A DNA stretch of 64,000 bases from Ascaphus truei (GCA_036426205.1 CM071573.1:75211322-75275321), one strand, 5' to 3'; numbered from the stretch's first letter, positions 1 to 11,996 are shown. The notes: generated by a model from the sequence alone, not told the origin. A program made the numbers and translations.

Positions 1-326
1 AATCATTCAATTCATTCACTCATCATTCATAATCATCATCATTCATCATCTCCTCCCTCATATGATCAGCTCTAATCCCCTCAACATCATCCTCTCCCAC
101 ATCATTCATCAGCTCTCTCTTCTCTTCATCATTATAATCAGATAATCAGCCCTTCCTCTCCCTCATCATCATCGTCATCGTCATCGTCATCGTCATCATC
201 AGCAACTCTCTCCCCACCATCATATCATCATCTCTCCACTCATCATATCATTAGCTTTCCACCTCATCACATAGCGCTCTCCCCTGATCATATCACCAGC
301 TTATCTCATAATCATCATCAACATCA

Positions 327-361
<35 letters not shown>

Positions 362-372
362 ATCATCATCAT

Positions 373-408
<36 letters not shown>

Positions 409-807
409 ATCTCCCCCTAATCATCAGTTCTTCCCCCTCATCATCATCAGTTCTCTCACCCTCATCATAGCTTTCCCACTAATCATCATCTTCATCATCA
501 TCTCTCATCATCATCATAATATAATCATCATAATCATCATCACATTAATCATCATCAATATCATCATCATCATCATCATAATCGTCGTGTCGTCGTCGTA
601 GCTCTATCATCATACATACATCATCATCATCATCATCATCATTCATCATCATCATACATCATATCAAAATCGATATATAATAATCATCAGAATCATCAAT
701 CATCATCATAAGATAAGCTTTAACCACACAAGTAATCTCTATCCCCCTCATCATCATAATCATCATAATCACATCGACTAATACTCATCAATCATCATAA
801 TCATAAT

Positions 808-859
<52 letters not shown>

Positions 860-860
860 T
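1..860. repeat. (ATC/TCA)n trinucleotide microsatellite
   Basis: This is a long, imperfect run of TCA/ATC units. The purest blocks are near 320-420, 540-660 and 800-860, interrupted by CTCTCCCC and TCGTCGTCG variants. No convincing reading frame crosses it. The interruptions point to an old, expanded locus rather than a pure short tandem repeat. Confidence 0.95.
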
Positions 861-1180
861 CCCCTGAATTTGGCTTATGTATGTATCAGTGAATTAAACG
901 TTTCAGTCAATGGTGTCGCTCTTCAGAATAAATCCCTCACTTATGCAACATGGTCCTAGAGACCTAATGATGCCTCCAGAGATTAATCATTATATATATC
1001 CCAAGTACATTTAGCTCTCTCCTATCTTGTTTATATATATATAATTTGCTACCTTTCAATACTATTTTTTTTTCTTTCTTATTATTTAAATGTTCAGCCT
1101 TTGGCTCTAGTTTTGTCAGGATTGTTGAGGTAATGAACCTGCTATCCAATTATGTTTCTTGCAACAATTGTTATTCAATT
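861..1180. other. AT-rich spacer without a recognisable feature
   Basis: I see no gene, terminal repeat or known LINE tail between the microsatellite and the CR1 tail. The short minus-strand open frame here has no protein-like character. Confidence 0.5.
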
Positions 1181-2950
1181 GCATAGTTACATAGTTACAT
1201 AGTTACATAGTAGATGAGGTTGAAAAAAGACTTCCGTCCATCAAGTTCAACCTATGCTAAATTTAGACAACAGATACTTTATCCTATATCTATACTTATT
1301 GATCCAGAGGAAGGCAAACAAAAAACCCCATTAAGGGGAAAAATTAATTCCTTCCTGACTCCAAGAATTGGCAATCGGATTAATCCCTGGATTAACATCC
1401 TTCCCATGTATACTTATTTGGTATATCCCTGTATACCTTCACCATCTAAAAAGATGTCCAACCTTTTTTTGAACAAATCTATTGTATCTGCCATCACAGT
1501 CTCCATGGTTACTGAATTCCACATTTTAACTGCCCTTGCTGTAAAGAATCCTTTCCTTTGTTGCTGGTGAAATTTCCTTTCCTCCAACCTTAAGGGATGG
1601 CCCTGAGTCCTTTGTACTGCCCGTGGGATGAATAGTTCTTTTGAAAGCTCCTTGTGTTGTCCCTGAATATATTTGTATATAGTTATCATATCCCCTCTTA
1701 GACGCCTCTTTTCTAATGTAAATAAATCTAATTTAGCTAGCCTCTCCTCATAAGGTAGAATGTCCATCCCCTTTATTAATTTGGTGGCTCTTCTCTGCAC
1801 TCTTTCTAGTTCCATAATGTCTTTTCTTAGGATTGGTGCCCAAAATTGTACTCCATATTCAAGATGTGGTCTTACTAATGCTTTGTAAAGGGGCATAATT
1901 ATGTTTACTTCCCTTCCATCCATTGCCCGTTTGATGCAAGATAAGATCTTGTTTGCCTTTGCAGCTATTGCATGACATTGGGCACTATTGCTAAGCCTGC
2001 TGTCTACAAGCACTCCTAAATCCTTCTCCATCCAGGATTCCCCCAATATATCTCCATTTAATTTGTAAGCCGCCTTTTTATTCTTGTATCCCAAATGCAT
2101 AACCTTACATTTATCTGTATTAAACCTCATCTGCCATTTACCTGCCCACGTTTCCAGTCTCTCCAAGTCCTTCTGAAGAGAAATTACATCCTGCTCTGAT
2201 TCTATTACCTTACACAATTTAGTACCATCAGCAAAGATGGAGACTTTGCTCTCGATCCCAACTCAAGGTCATTAATAAACAAGTTAAAAAGCAGGGGTCC
2301 CAGTACCGATCCCTGAGGTACTCCACTCACGACTTTAGCCCAACCTGAAAAAGTTCCATTTATGACAACCCTCTGTTGTCTGTCCTTTAACCAGTTTTCA
2401 AATCGAGGTGCATATATCATTACTGAGTCCAACTTTCTTTATTATGTACACCAACCTCTTCAGTGAAACCGTATCAAAAGCCTTTGCAAAATCTAGATTC
2501 CTACTTACCTCCTCAAATAAACAAATAAGGTTAGTTTGGCAAGATCTATCCTTCATAAATCCATGCTGACTATTTCTAATAATTTTATTTTCCATTAGAT
2601 ATTCCTGAATATTATCCCGTATTAAACCTTCAAATAGTTTCCCTACTATTGAAGTCAGGCTTTCAGGTCTGTAATTTTCCGGTTGTGATCTAGCTCCCTT
2701 TTTAAATATAGGCACCACATCTGCTTTACGCCAATCTTGTGGTACTGAGCCTGTGGAAATGGAGTCCTTGAATATTAAATATAATGGTTTTGCTATTACT
2801 GAGCTTAACTCCTTGAGAACTCTTGGATGTATGCACTCTGGGCCAGGTGCCTTATTAACTTTAATTTTTTCAAGTCGCTTATGAACTTCTTCATGAGTTA
2901 ACCCATTGTTCATTAATATGGAGATTGTGGCTTCCTCCTGCGGCACTACT
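1181..2950 (-). mobile_element. CR1-like LINE, 5'-truncated copy with octamer tail
   Basis: Read on the minus strand this is the 3' half of a CR1-type non-LTR retrotransposon. It ends at 1181-1213 in three copies of an octamer (CATAGTTA on plus), and CR1 elements characteristically end in short tandem units rather than poly(A). Inside are the reverse-transcriptase core and the C-terminal domain. The 5' part (endonuclease and ORF1) is missing, as in most genomic CR1 copies. A further open frame at 2949-3155 may be part of the same ORF but is not convincing. Confidence 0.85.
1414..2946 (-). pseudogene. CR1 ORF2 reverse-transcriptase fragment, frameshifted
   Basis: Three minus-strand frames together cover RT and C-terminal domain. 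2946-2398 has the fingers region (GPECIHPRVLKEL, QPENYRPESLTS, SQHGFMKDRSCQTNL, DFAKAFDTV). 2432-2205 has [18 protein letters not shown] and [20 protein letters not shown]. 2217-1414 has the C-terminal part (LVRPHLEYGVQFWAP, LERVQRRATKLIKG, EKRRLRGDMITIYKY). About a dozen residues seem lost before DFAKAFDTV. Around 2230-2250 the catalytic F/YADD motif reads FADG, so the second catalytic Asp is gone. With the frameshifts the copy cannot encode an active enzyme. The assignment to CR1 rests on the C-terminal signature and the tail. Confidence 0.85.
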
Positions 2951-3159
2951 ATTGAACTTGATTGGATGTGAATAGAGTATTTAAGATGGACTGTCTTGGC
3001 TGTGAAGCCATAAGGCTGTGACCCATCTTAAGTGTCCCAGTTAAAGATTGTGGCAGAGTTAATTTTGGAGTGAAGATTGGATGAAGATCGAGACTCTGCA
3101 CAACAACTTTGCAACTGTGAGAACTTAACATTCGAAAAGCTGTGATTCTTTGCACTTTT

Positions 3160-3785
3160 CCTATCCTCCAATAACTTGGAATCTCTCCTCCTGCATCACA
3201 CTATGCCCTCCCTATTGCTTTTTCTGTTTACTGTTTCCTCACTCCTTTGTGAACGTCTCTGTTCTCACCAACTTTCCCACTCCCCACTGCACCATTATTT
3301 ATAACAACTTCTTTACCCCTCAATAAAAAGCACCCCCACAAATCCTTTCTTCACACCCTCTATCTACTCCTTCCTGCTGCTGGGGATCTCCGCTAAGCCT
3401 GAAGCCAGACATACACACCTGATCTCACCCATGCCTCCCTGCCATCTCTTCCCCTGTAAAGTGTGTTAACTCTTAAGTTATTTGACTAACCTTAAAACTT
3501 GCCCCACAAATCAAGCATCCCAATAGTCTGCACTCATGGTTACTGTCCCACACTCAGTCAATCCTACCACCCATTGTGACCAAGCACTGCCATCTACAGC
3601 ACTTATTCCCTCACCTACTGTCTCTGTAAGTTCTCCATCAAACCTCTTGGATTGTAAGATCTTTGGAGCAGGGATTTCCTTTCCTATTGTCTGATTTTGC
3701 TGCACTTATTGTATTATTATAATTCCCTGTACTGTGTTCTTTGTGAAGCGCTGAGTACACTTTTGGCGCTTTATAAATAAAGACA
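3160..3785 (+). mobile_element. L2-type LINE 3' end
   Basis: The last 140 bases have the standard vertebrate L2 3' signature: ATTGTAAGATCTTTGGAGCAG, then a run around TTTGTGAAGCGCTGAGTACA, then GGCGCTTTATAAATAAAG. The pyrimidine-rich part before it (about 3160-3640) fits the L2 3' UTR but is less certain. No coding part remains. Confidence 0.7.
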
Positions 3786-3787
3786 TA

Positions 3788-4184
3788 CACTGGCGACACA
3801 CTTTATTCGAGCTCGGCTAGTCCCACGAATTCGGGTATACCCGGGTGTATTGAGGTTTGTGACTGTATTCTGCCCGAGTGCATTGCGTTATTTTCCAGGC
3901 AGGGATTGAAGCATTTTATTCCCGCTGGCTGCAAAACTGCACAGTATATATATATATACTGCGTTACAATTCATGAATTTATGCCATCTGGTAGACACGC
4001 GAAGCATTGCAGCCTATTAAATCCTAATCATTATCATTTAACAGATCAGCCGCCCGTCAGCCAGGCATGAACCGTGGCTGGGAAGGCAAACACAACGGGG
4101 CTTGTCAGAGGTGAGGAGCGGCGCATTCCAGGTATCTGCCAGGTACATACTGGGTATTTGCTCGAATAAAGTGTGTCGCAGCAG
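3788..4184. mobile_element. TA-flanked MITE, Tc1/mariner type
   Basis: A 397-bp element has inverted termini. The left end is CACTGGCGACACACTTTATT. The right end, on the reverse complement, is CTGCTGCGACACACTTTATT. Both continue as CGAGC. It is bounded by TA at 3786-3787 and 4185-4186, the target site of the Tc1/mariner/pogo superfamily. There is no transposase frame, so it is non-autonomous. Confidence 0.75.
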
Positions 4185-4553
4185 TACAATACAACATCTT
4201 GTAGAATGTAAGAGGGGATGCTGTGTGAATCCTATGAGCAGTAGTAGAGTTTGACCGGCAGCAATTTTTCAGAACAGCACAGATGAAAAACAATACCCCT
4301 GCAAAATATCACATGATCATCTCTCATTTAGGGTTCCTAAAATTTCTACACTAGCAGGAGAAGGGTAATCTGTAATACATATACAGTCAATAACTTCATA
4401 TTCATCATTCGTTTATTTATACTCGGGATTATAATAACTTTTTAAAGTACCCATGGGCTACCCCAGCTCTTTGAACATGATTTTGAGTTAAAATAACTTT
4501 GGTTTGCCCAAACAGGTTAGGTAAACATTATCCACATGTCCACAAAGAAAATA
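4185..4553. other. Unique spacer between two MITEs
   Basis: I see no gene, known repeat or terminal inverted repeat here. The sequence is moderately AT-rich. Confidence 0.4.
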
Positions 4554-4699
4554 CAGCTCAACCCCATTAGAATGCGGTCCTCGAGGGCAACCCGATCCGA
4601 CCGCGCTGTAACCGGGGTCGCGCTAATAAAAAAAATGGCCACCACACACCCGATTGGGAGGAGGGGGGATGAGGGAGGAGGTGGAGTGAGGCACCAGCA

Positions 4700-5170
4700 G
4701 CCCTACATGATCCCCCAGCAGCCACCATACTTCCCCCAGCAGCACCAGCGATCCCCCAGCAGTCCCCGCACTCCCCCCACACTCCCCCTGCACTTCCCCC
4801 TCACTTCCCCCAGCAGTCCCCACAGCAGTCCCCACAGCAGCCACTGCACTTCCCCTAGCAGTCCACGCACTTCCCCCAGCAGTCCCCGCACTACCCTCCC
4901 GCCTCACCGTCACCCAGAGTCACCGCAGCAGTCCCCGCATCCCCCACACTTCTCCAGCAGTCCCCGCAGTCCCCACGCATTCCCCCCCAGCAGTCCACGC
5001 ACTTCCCCCAGCAGTCCCCGCACTACCCTCCCGCACTTCACCCAGAGTCACCGCAGCAGTCCCCGCACTCCCCCCACACTTCTCCCAGCAGTCCCCGCAG
5101 TCCCCTCGCACTTCCCCCAGCAGTTCCCGCACTTACCCCAGCAGCCGCCCTGCCTAATCCCCCAGCAGCA
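4700..5170. repeat. CCCCAGCAGT-type minisatellite
   Basis: Units of roughly 9-18 bases built on CCCCAGCAGTCCCCGCACTT are repeated dozens of times with drift. The biased composition keeps several frames open on both strands. These should not be read as genes. Confidence 0.9.
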
Positions 5171-5239
5171 GCAGCAACTACCAGAGGTAGGGGGATAGGG
5201 GGGGGTGCTGTGTGCCTACCTGTGTGCCTTCCTGTTTTC

Positions 5240-5475
5240 CTGTCTGTGTGCCTGCCAGTGTCAGTGTGCAGTGTGCAGTGTCTGTGTGCAGTGTGCAGTG
5301 TGCAGTCTGTGTGCAGTGTCTGTGTGCAGTGTGCAGTGTGCCTGCCTGTGTATATGTGCAGTGTCTGCGTGCAGTGGGCTGTCTGTGTGCAGTGTCTGTG
5401 TCCATGTGCAGTGTGCCTGCCTGTGTATGTGTTCAGTGTGCATTGTGCAGTGTGCAGTGTGCAGTGTGCTGTAAA
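5240..5475. repeat. GTGTGCAGT-type minisatellite
   Basis: The region repeats GTGCAGTGTGCAGTGTCTGT-like units with CCTGCCTGTGTAT variants. It lies inside the TA-flanked element, next to the first array, and gives cysteine/valine-rich artefact frames. Confidence 0.9.
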
Positions 5476-5787
5476 AAAAACACATTTTTTTTCCTACATT
5501 TCTGGGTCCACGCTCAAACTGCGTTATAAGCGATCCGCGTTACAGTGGATCGCGCTATAACGGGGTTGAGCAGTATGTACATAAAAGCTATCTCTACCAT
5601 GGTACATATGTAATGTTAAAGATACAATCCAAGCCGGGCAGTTTTCCTTTGTTTTTTTTGTTTTTTTACATAGGGTCGATGTTTAAATGTAAATTCAATG
5701 CTCTGTAAATTGGCACTATAATAAACCACAAAATAAGTAGTTAGTCTGCGGCTCTCAAATCACGGATTTCTTCTTCCGTTTCTGAGG

Positions 5788-6362
5788 GTAATTCTTTGAG
5801 TGGATGTTCAAGTGCACAATGAAGCCCTGGGGAAGCCAATCACTTAGTGAAAAGTGTAGGATTTGTGAACTACTGCGGACACCATACCCAGTGTTTTGGT
5901 GGCCATTTTATTTTCTCGGACCAGCTGGATTAACATGGAGGAAAACCTGCAGTGTACAAGCAGCTCTCTGACTGCGTGCATATTCCACTCTGCTGAACAG
6001 AAGGCCAGGCGGCTGGGGTGTCTGGGGTGTGTCGTGTACAAACGACCCAAAAAGCATATTTTCGAAAGGCCTCTTGTGAGTGCAATATACCACCTGTGTG
6101 TCTGTAGTGAACATAGATTTACACTACTCTGTTGTTCTGCTCCATCTTTCTGAAGGTTTTTGGAACAATCTTCCCGTGTTTTCATTAGAAACACTGATTG
6201 AGACTTCTATTGTGCACTATATACTCACCTAGTGTGAATAGTATTAGTCACATTCTCTCTGACCTACTCTATATCATAGAGCTGTGTTATGTTGTGGTTT
6301 ATTTCCTCTATATTATGAACTTGAGAGTCCCTTTGTACCTCAACATCCACTCAAAGAATTAC
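5788..6362. repeat. Fold-back element with 21-bp perfect arms
   Basis: GTAATTCTTTGAGTGGATGT at 5788-5807 recurs inverted at about 6343-6362, and the arms are identical for at least 21 bases. The left arm is followed by a segment (about 5825-5870) that vaguely resembles a decayed hammerhead of the PLE type, but the core is not preserved. No coding content is visible. Confidence 0.55.
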
Positions 6363-6382
6363 AGAGGTTTGAAACAGAGGCT

Positions 6383-6732
6383 AGGATAGGATTGGATTGA
6401 TAGCAGGGGGTCTCAACCCCATTCATTTCAGCTCCAGGGACCCCCTGCGTCCTGAGATACTTACCTCTGAAGGGGGTGCCAGTAGCCACTTCAGATCGCT
6501 AGCTGGGGTTCACATAATGGCTGCTTTCAAAGTTCCCGTATTCTGCGGGCCAATAGGAAGCCGTGACGTCACCCGGTGTGGGTTCCTATTGACCCACATG
6601 ACACAGTTGCTTTAAACTTGCAGGAGATTCCGGCATCCCCTTCTGAGGTGAGTATCTCTGGAATCAGAGGGTCACCAAAGCTGAAATCAGTGGGGTTCAG
6701 CTCTTGAGACCCCCTGCTTCAATCCTATCTTA
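6383..6732. mobile_element. Palindromic MITE of the AGCAGGGGGTCTC family
   Basis: The ends are inverted copies: GATAGGATTG followed by AGCAGGGGGTCTCA on the left, and their complement on the right. Interior blocks also mirror each other (AGCTCCAGGGACC; CCAATAGGAAGC against TTCCTATTG). Related palindromes occur at 16785-17240, 17270-19018 and 60181-60588. No transposase is present. Confidence 0.65.
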
Positions 6733-7014
6733 AACATGTAAAACAGATTTTTTTAAAAGGCCTGCTTAAATTGCTCCTTTAAGTATGTGATATTGGGTAA
6801 TTAGCTGCAGTGTTCGTAATTGAACTTGTACAAATGTTCCACTAGAGGGATTCATCTAACTACTTTTTAATGGAGCATTACCTTCAAACGCCTATGTGTT
6901 TTTTTAAATTAAATCAATTGTGTAGTACTAGATAAACCTTGCTGCTGCTTTGTTTTTCAGTCTTTATACTCTTTTTAATGAGTTTTAATGCATTAAGCTT
7001 CCTCTTGTGTAATA

Positions 7015-7265
7015 GACAGCCATATGCCTGCGGAAGCAGGAGTTTTGCTGATCAATCACGGGAGACCGGATCGATTGGCAGCTTAAGTAATTACATTGCC
7101 TTAAAGGTAAAGAACTGCAGCATTTATAAAAACAAACTTAAAACATGGCAATCTTCAGGGTACCCTTGTGACGGAGATCAGATTTGCTTGTTCTGTCTCA
7201 AAACAAAAATTAGATTATAAGCTCTATAGGTGCTGCGTACACGGTTAGCGCTTTATAAGAATCCG
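7015..7265 (+). repeat. SINE- or L2-tail-like repeat
   Basis: The block around 7045-7090 (GATCAATCACGGGAGACCGG, then GATTGGCAGCTTAAGTAATT) recurs near 56430-56490, which shows an interspersed repeat. The segment 7205-7262 ends with GTACACGGTTAGCGCTTTAT, an L2-like 3' end. Classification beyond that is uncertain. Confidence 0.45.
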
Positions 7266-7734
7266 CGTGTCACTGCCTTTTCCAAAATGAATCAATCACA
7301 GATAAAATCTGGCAGAATTTTGAGATAGGTAAACCCTGTTATTAGAAATAGAATTTAATTTATTTTTTAAATATTAATTTTGGTCATACCAAAATGTATT
7401 TATCAGCGTCAGTTTTAATGAGAGGTGTTCAGCTGACAGCATTCTTGCCTCACATGCTAATCTAAGATGTATTTTAATTGAAAATCTCTTTGTAGCATGG
7501 AATGTAATTAATGTGATGACTTCTCTGATCTGCTCAGTAAAGTATTACCTTTTAATTATAACACTGCATCGGCTAGCATTGCTCTGCCTCTTTTGTGACT
7601 CAAGAAATCTCCCAACTTTGGCAAATATTATAACATAATTTAACTTTATTACATATAAGTTGAATATGTTTATTATCAGTTGTTTCTGAGAATTAACTAT
7701 AGCTAACTTTTACTTACTAAAAAAATGGAGACTT
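7266..7734. other. AT-rich spacer
   Basis: I see no gene or named repeat. AT-rich, apparently unique. Confidence 0.4.
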
Positions 7735-8394
7735 TTTGTTTTTGTACAAATTGGGTTTTATTGGGTTTTATTGGGTTTACAATAGGGGAGAGGGTACAGA
7801 GAGAAAAAGGGGGAGGGTGGGGGAAACATAAAAGGGGGAACCAAACATCACTCACAAACTGCTGGTTTAACATTTCAAAACACAAATCAGCATAGTCAGT
7901 ATCTTCAATTACCAATCAACATCATTGGATAATCTCTATACAGATGAATAGTAATGGCTTTAGGGGGGTACTTTTTAACAGCAACCTCTAGTTGGCTGTT
8001 CCTTGGGATTTATTTGGATAGCTAATCAGAATCAGAATCCATTTCCTAGGACTCCTGACTTTTAGACATTTATCCAAGGCTCCTAGAACTTAAAAAAGGA
8101 ACTAATTCTATGGCGCAGGAGGGCTGTCAGCCTCTCCATCCTCATAACCTCATTTATTCTCCTCTCAGTCATACGTTTTGGGGGAATATTCTGATTCTTC
8201 CAATATACTGAGATCAAACATGCAATAACCGCCTCAATTGTGTTAACTGTAATTTCTCTTTCCCTCTTCAGCATACCTCAAAATAACTGTTTTAATGGCA
8301 ATTAACGCATGGTTGTGCTTCAAATGAGGCAGTCGCTCTTTAACGGTTTCCCCTATTCTCCTTATTGGTTATATATTGGTCTCCTTATATGTTA
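7735..8394 (-). mobile_element. L1-like LINE 3' end, interrupted by the PLE
   Basis: On the minus strand the sequence encodes the C-terminus of an L1-clade ORF2. The visible pattern is IACLISVYWKNQNIPPKR, INEVMRMERLTALLRHR, then FKF-stop-EPW, where a TAG has replaced the expected Trp codon. It is followed by a polypyrimidine/polypurine 3' UTR stretch (7795-7840) and AATAAAACCC-type repeats (7740-7770), typical of L1 tails. A frame running KERLPHLKHNHALIAIKTV continues upstream through the target duplication at 8380-8394 and resumes at 12968. The PLE therefore split this LINE. Confidence 0.7.
8380..8394. repeat. Left target-site duplication of the PLE (15 bp)
   Basis: TCTCCTTATATGTTA here is identical to 12953-12967 on the other side of the PLE. 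Removing the PLE and one copy restores a continuous minus-strand LINE reading frame. Confidence 0.8.
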
Positions 8395-8533
8395 AAGGGG
8401 AAGAGCAGCGAATAAGCGCTAATGCTATATTATAAATCTGTGACAATAAAAGTGGCAGAGGTGAATACAATACACTTTAAACTTAAAGTGGGGGCTGCCT
8501 AAGGGAATAATGGTGTACACAAACCAATAAAGA

Positions 8534-9492
8534 CAAAAAATACAAAAAAACGGCGCCTCCAATGAATAAATAGATAAATCCAACCAATGGTATAGTCCAA
8601 TGTGGGTAGCAGGCAGTCCTGAGTAGAGTCTTCAAAAAAGCCTCACAGAAAGACACACAAACATATAGGACAAATACAAAAAAAGAGACAAAAGAAAAAG
8701 ATCATAGTGTAACTCAAATAACAAAACAGAAAAATCTAAAAAAATAAATAGAGTAAAAAAATCACTGAAAAGATGGGCAAAAAGATAAATTACAAATGTA
8801 ATGCAATTAACTAAAATATAACAATAAACAGATGTTCATTGGGCTAGAGACGCTATTGAAGCTAAAGCATCCGGTAGGGGTAAAATTAAAAACCTACTTA
8901 CAGCAAAGCTGATTTAAAATGACCTTTGGAACAACAGTCCTGGCAGTCAGACTGGAACCTCTGCAGGAGATGGAACCGCTCGAACTCAGAAGATCCACAC
9001 TGCCAGGATGATCGCCTCTGCCAACACACAGACCCTCAAGGTAGGTGAAGGTTTCACAGGGAGGAACCAGAACTCCACGCCGCTCGGGGAGACGCTGACA
9101 CCGTACACACAGACCCTCAGGTCGCGTGATGTGTCGGTGATGTCACAAGGCGGCGCGACGGCAGGGGGAGCGCCCAGACAGGCAGCAGAGCTCGGGAAGC
9201 TAGAACGCAGGTCTGACAGGAACAGCGTGCAGCCAGGGGTAGATGATTGATGTCAGTAGCCAAGGAGAGAACCACCCTACGCGTTTCGTGATGCTAAGTC
9301 ACTTCGTCAGGGGTATGATGGGAATGAAAGCATGTGGGTATATATATATATACCATAACGCTAATTAAAACCAATAGATGGAATAATGGCATAATCATAA
9401 TAAATCAATCAAGTCAATCTTAACAGTGATAGGGGAAAAAAACACAAAATAAATAATATAAAGTAATACAAAAAAAATAAAACAGAACATAG
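8534..9492 (-). repeat. PLE left arm (pseudo-LTR, inverted)
   Basis: About 960 bases form an inverted copy of 11997-12952 with only scattered differences. Landmarks in both are GGCGCCTCCAATGAATAAAT at the outer side and CCAATAGATGGAATAATGG and CACAAAATAAATAATATAAAG at the inner side. Transcribed across, the arms could form a near-perfect stem around the ORF. Confidence 0.9.
9272..9315 (-). ncRNA. Hammerhead ribozyme motif in the PLE left arm
   Basis: On the minus strand the order is stem I strand CCC, core CTGACGA, one extra A, stem II (GTGAC, loop, ATCAC; the inner pair is lost), core GAAA, then ACGCGT and A, then GGGTGG closing stem I. It is antisense to the PLE ORF because the arm is inverted. 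It differs from the right-arm copy by a substitution in stem II. Confidence 0.65.
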
Positions 9493-9744
9493 TCGCAGGT
9501 CACTAAACCAGCATTTTCTTTTTTAGAGTGGCGAAAGGAAAGGGAGCACATCTTTCCAGAGGTAAAAGTGACCACAGTATCAAAACGCCCTTTAGATTTA
9601 GTGCTCCTAGGCAGCAAGAAAAAAAGAAAAAATGATGTAGAGGACAGAGAGGAGGCTATAACAGACGAAACAGAGCTAGAGGAAATAATGTAGAAAACCA
9701 AAATATTTTTAACATCAGCAAACATACTGTATACTAACTGATGT

Positions 9745-11794
9745 TGAGAAAAAAGTTTTGGGTAAGGGTTTAACGTTCGCACCAGTAAGCTTCAACATCT
9801 ATATAGATGTACAAAAGTTTGCCAGGAAACTGGCCTTAAAAAGGTATTTCATCAATGATGCTATTAACAGCATTAGTAATCAAGTTCTACCTTTAACCCT
9901 AAACATGCACAGGGACATTTCATCAATACCTTTATCGATTTGGTCACTCAAGACTTAGAGACATCTAGTCACAACTTTAAGATTCGCAAAGACAATTTGA
10001 GCCAATATGAGAAATTGGCTTTGGTCCAGTTGGAAAATAACGAATCTATAGTGATCAAACCAACGGACAAAGGTGGAGGTATTGTGGTTATGGATAAAGA
10101 TTATTACATTTTGGAATCTAGTAGATTACTTAATGACATGGCCACTTACCTCCCCCTGCCCGCTAACCCTACTTCTTGTTTTCTTGCTGAACTCACCTCA
10201 TTACTTGATCACGGGCTAGCAAATCTAGCCATTACGAAGGATGAGTATGATTTTTTAAACATTACCCATCCCCATATCCCTCTATTTTACACCATTCCCA
10301 AAATTCATAAGAACCTACAAATGCCACCAGGTAGACCGATAATATCTGGAATCGGTTCACTTACCTCCAATTTATCCCAATTCATTGATTTTATTTGCAA
10401 CCTCATGTTCTACATCTTAAGTCATATCTGCGTGATACCACCCATGTGCTTCAGACATTGCTTGATTTGGTGTGGCGCCCGGGGTATGTGTGGGTCACCG
10501 CTGACGTGACATCTTTGTACATGGTGATTGACCATACCCTTGGGTGCCAAGCCATACGCCATGCGCTAGATATGGACAGTAGTCTATCATCAGCTGTAAA
10601 AAATTCATTTTAGATTCCATTCATTTTATTTTAACACATAATTATTTTTTGTTTAATTCTAAGTTTTATTTGCAGATTTGTGGCACGGCCATGGGAACCA
10701 GGTTTGCACCAAGTTATGCCAACTTATTTATGGGGCAATGGGAGGATAGTTATATCTGGAACAACTGCCTCCTTGGTGCAAACCTGGTGCTCTGGCTTCG
10801 CTACATAGATGACATTTTGTTTGTGTGGAACGGCAGTATTGATTCATTGAATCAATTTATCTTGTATCTCAACAACAACCAGATGAATCTCAAATTTACT
10901 TGCCATTTTGATTCCAACTCGATTGATTTTTTGGACCTGAATATTAACTCCACAGATAACTGTATACACACTAAAACATATTTTAAGTCTGTGCAGGCCA
11001 ACAATTATGTGTTGGCTAGTAGCCAACATAATCCTCAGTGGCTGCGCAATATCCCTAAGGGCCAGTTCGTTCGCCTGAGACGCAACTGCTCAAGTGATGA
11101 GGCATTTGCGTCTCAGGCGAAAGAGCTCAAAGACAAATTTCTCAATAGACAATACCTGAGGAGCTACTCTCCTGTGTCTTGTCACAAGTACAGGATATTG
11201 AGAGGGCTGATCTTTTAGAATATAAAAAGGATAAGGTTGATCCCAGTTCTAATAATACTGTGTCTTTCATCACACAATACAACTCTATGGCACCCGATAT
11301 TAGGTTTTGTATAAATATTGGCCAATACTTTTGAGAGATCCGGCTTTGGCAGAAATTCTTACCCCCAAGCCTTCAATAGTCTTTAGGAAAGCTCCTAATT
11401 TACAATCAAGGCTGGCACCTAGCTGCCCTGATTTGAATAAGCCATTGGGTGCAGAGTTACGCCAAAAAGGTTTCTTTACCTGCACAAACTGCACAGCTTG
11501 TAAATACAGTTCTAATCAGGCTACTTTTATTTTTATTATATTTATGAACATGTGTACAATATCAGGAAAGGGTTAACTACACACAGTGTATCATACCACT
11601 TTTTAATCCACCATCAGCAAAACCCAAAAGGTCTTAAATGCCAAGCTATTGAAATTTATCCAGGCAACTGGAGAGGAGGAGATAAAATAAATGGTATTAG
11701 CAAACGTGAGTCATATTGGATATATGAACTAAAAACGTTATCTCCTAATGGTCTAAATATCGATTTTGATCTCTCAGCTTTTTTGGTTAAATAA
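9745..11794 (+). pseudogene. PLE reverse transcriptase / GIY-YIG-type ORF, frameshifted
   Basis: Pieces in successive frames follow the PLE protein order. The N-terminal part is GKGLTFAP (from about 9758). RT follows with KPTDKGGGIVVMD (about 10055), IPKIHKN and PPGRPIISGIGSLTSNLSQ (10290-10380), VTADVTSLY (motif A, about 10493), GTAMGTRFAPSYANLFM (10681-10731) and RYIDDILF (motif C with both Asp, about 10800). The C-terminal part has CTNCTACKYS (about 11480) and the endonuclease end RESYWIYELKTLSPNGLN (about 11707). Frame changes near 9940, 10430, 10640, 11250 and 11560 break the ORF. The central GIY-YIG catalytic stretch between CKYS and the NIRKGLTTHSVSYHF segment appears deleted. The copy is inactive. 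Confidence 0.9.
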
Positions 11795-11996
11795 TTCACT
11801 ATCATACATTTTGATTAGGATGTTTTTTATTAAGGCTGTTTGTTTGGTACTGGCAGTGTCATTGGGTCGATTCGTCCACCTATAGACCTAATATGCTTAG
11901 AGTTCCTGTTATCACATTTATCACTGTACACTGTATCTTTAAGATAAGAATTGGTAAGCCCTGTTGGGCCCTTTAGAGTCTCAATGTCTTTGTTTA

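Larger units (their letters stand above)
4554..5573. mobile_element. TA-flanked 1.0-kb element with two internal minisatellites
   Basis: The left end CAGCTCAACCCC and the right end (reverse complement CTGCTCAACCCC) match at 11 of 12 bases. Further inward similarity includes CGCGATCC-like and CGTTATA-like blocks. TA flanks both ends (4552-4553, 5574-5575), as for pogo/Tigger-type elements. The interior is not transposase but two low-complexity arrays. The long open frames inside are products of those arrays. Confidence 0.7.

Noticed and set aside
4536..5198. A 220-codon plus-strand frame and opposing minus-strand frames
   Set aside because: It is Ser/Pro/His/Thr low-complexity sequence made by the CCCCAGCAGT minisatellite. 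Several frames stay open on both strands because of the repeat, not selection.
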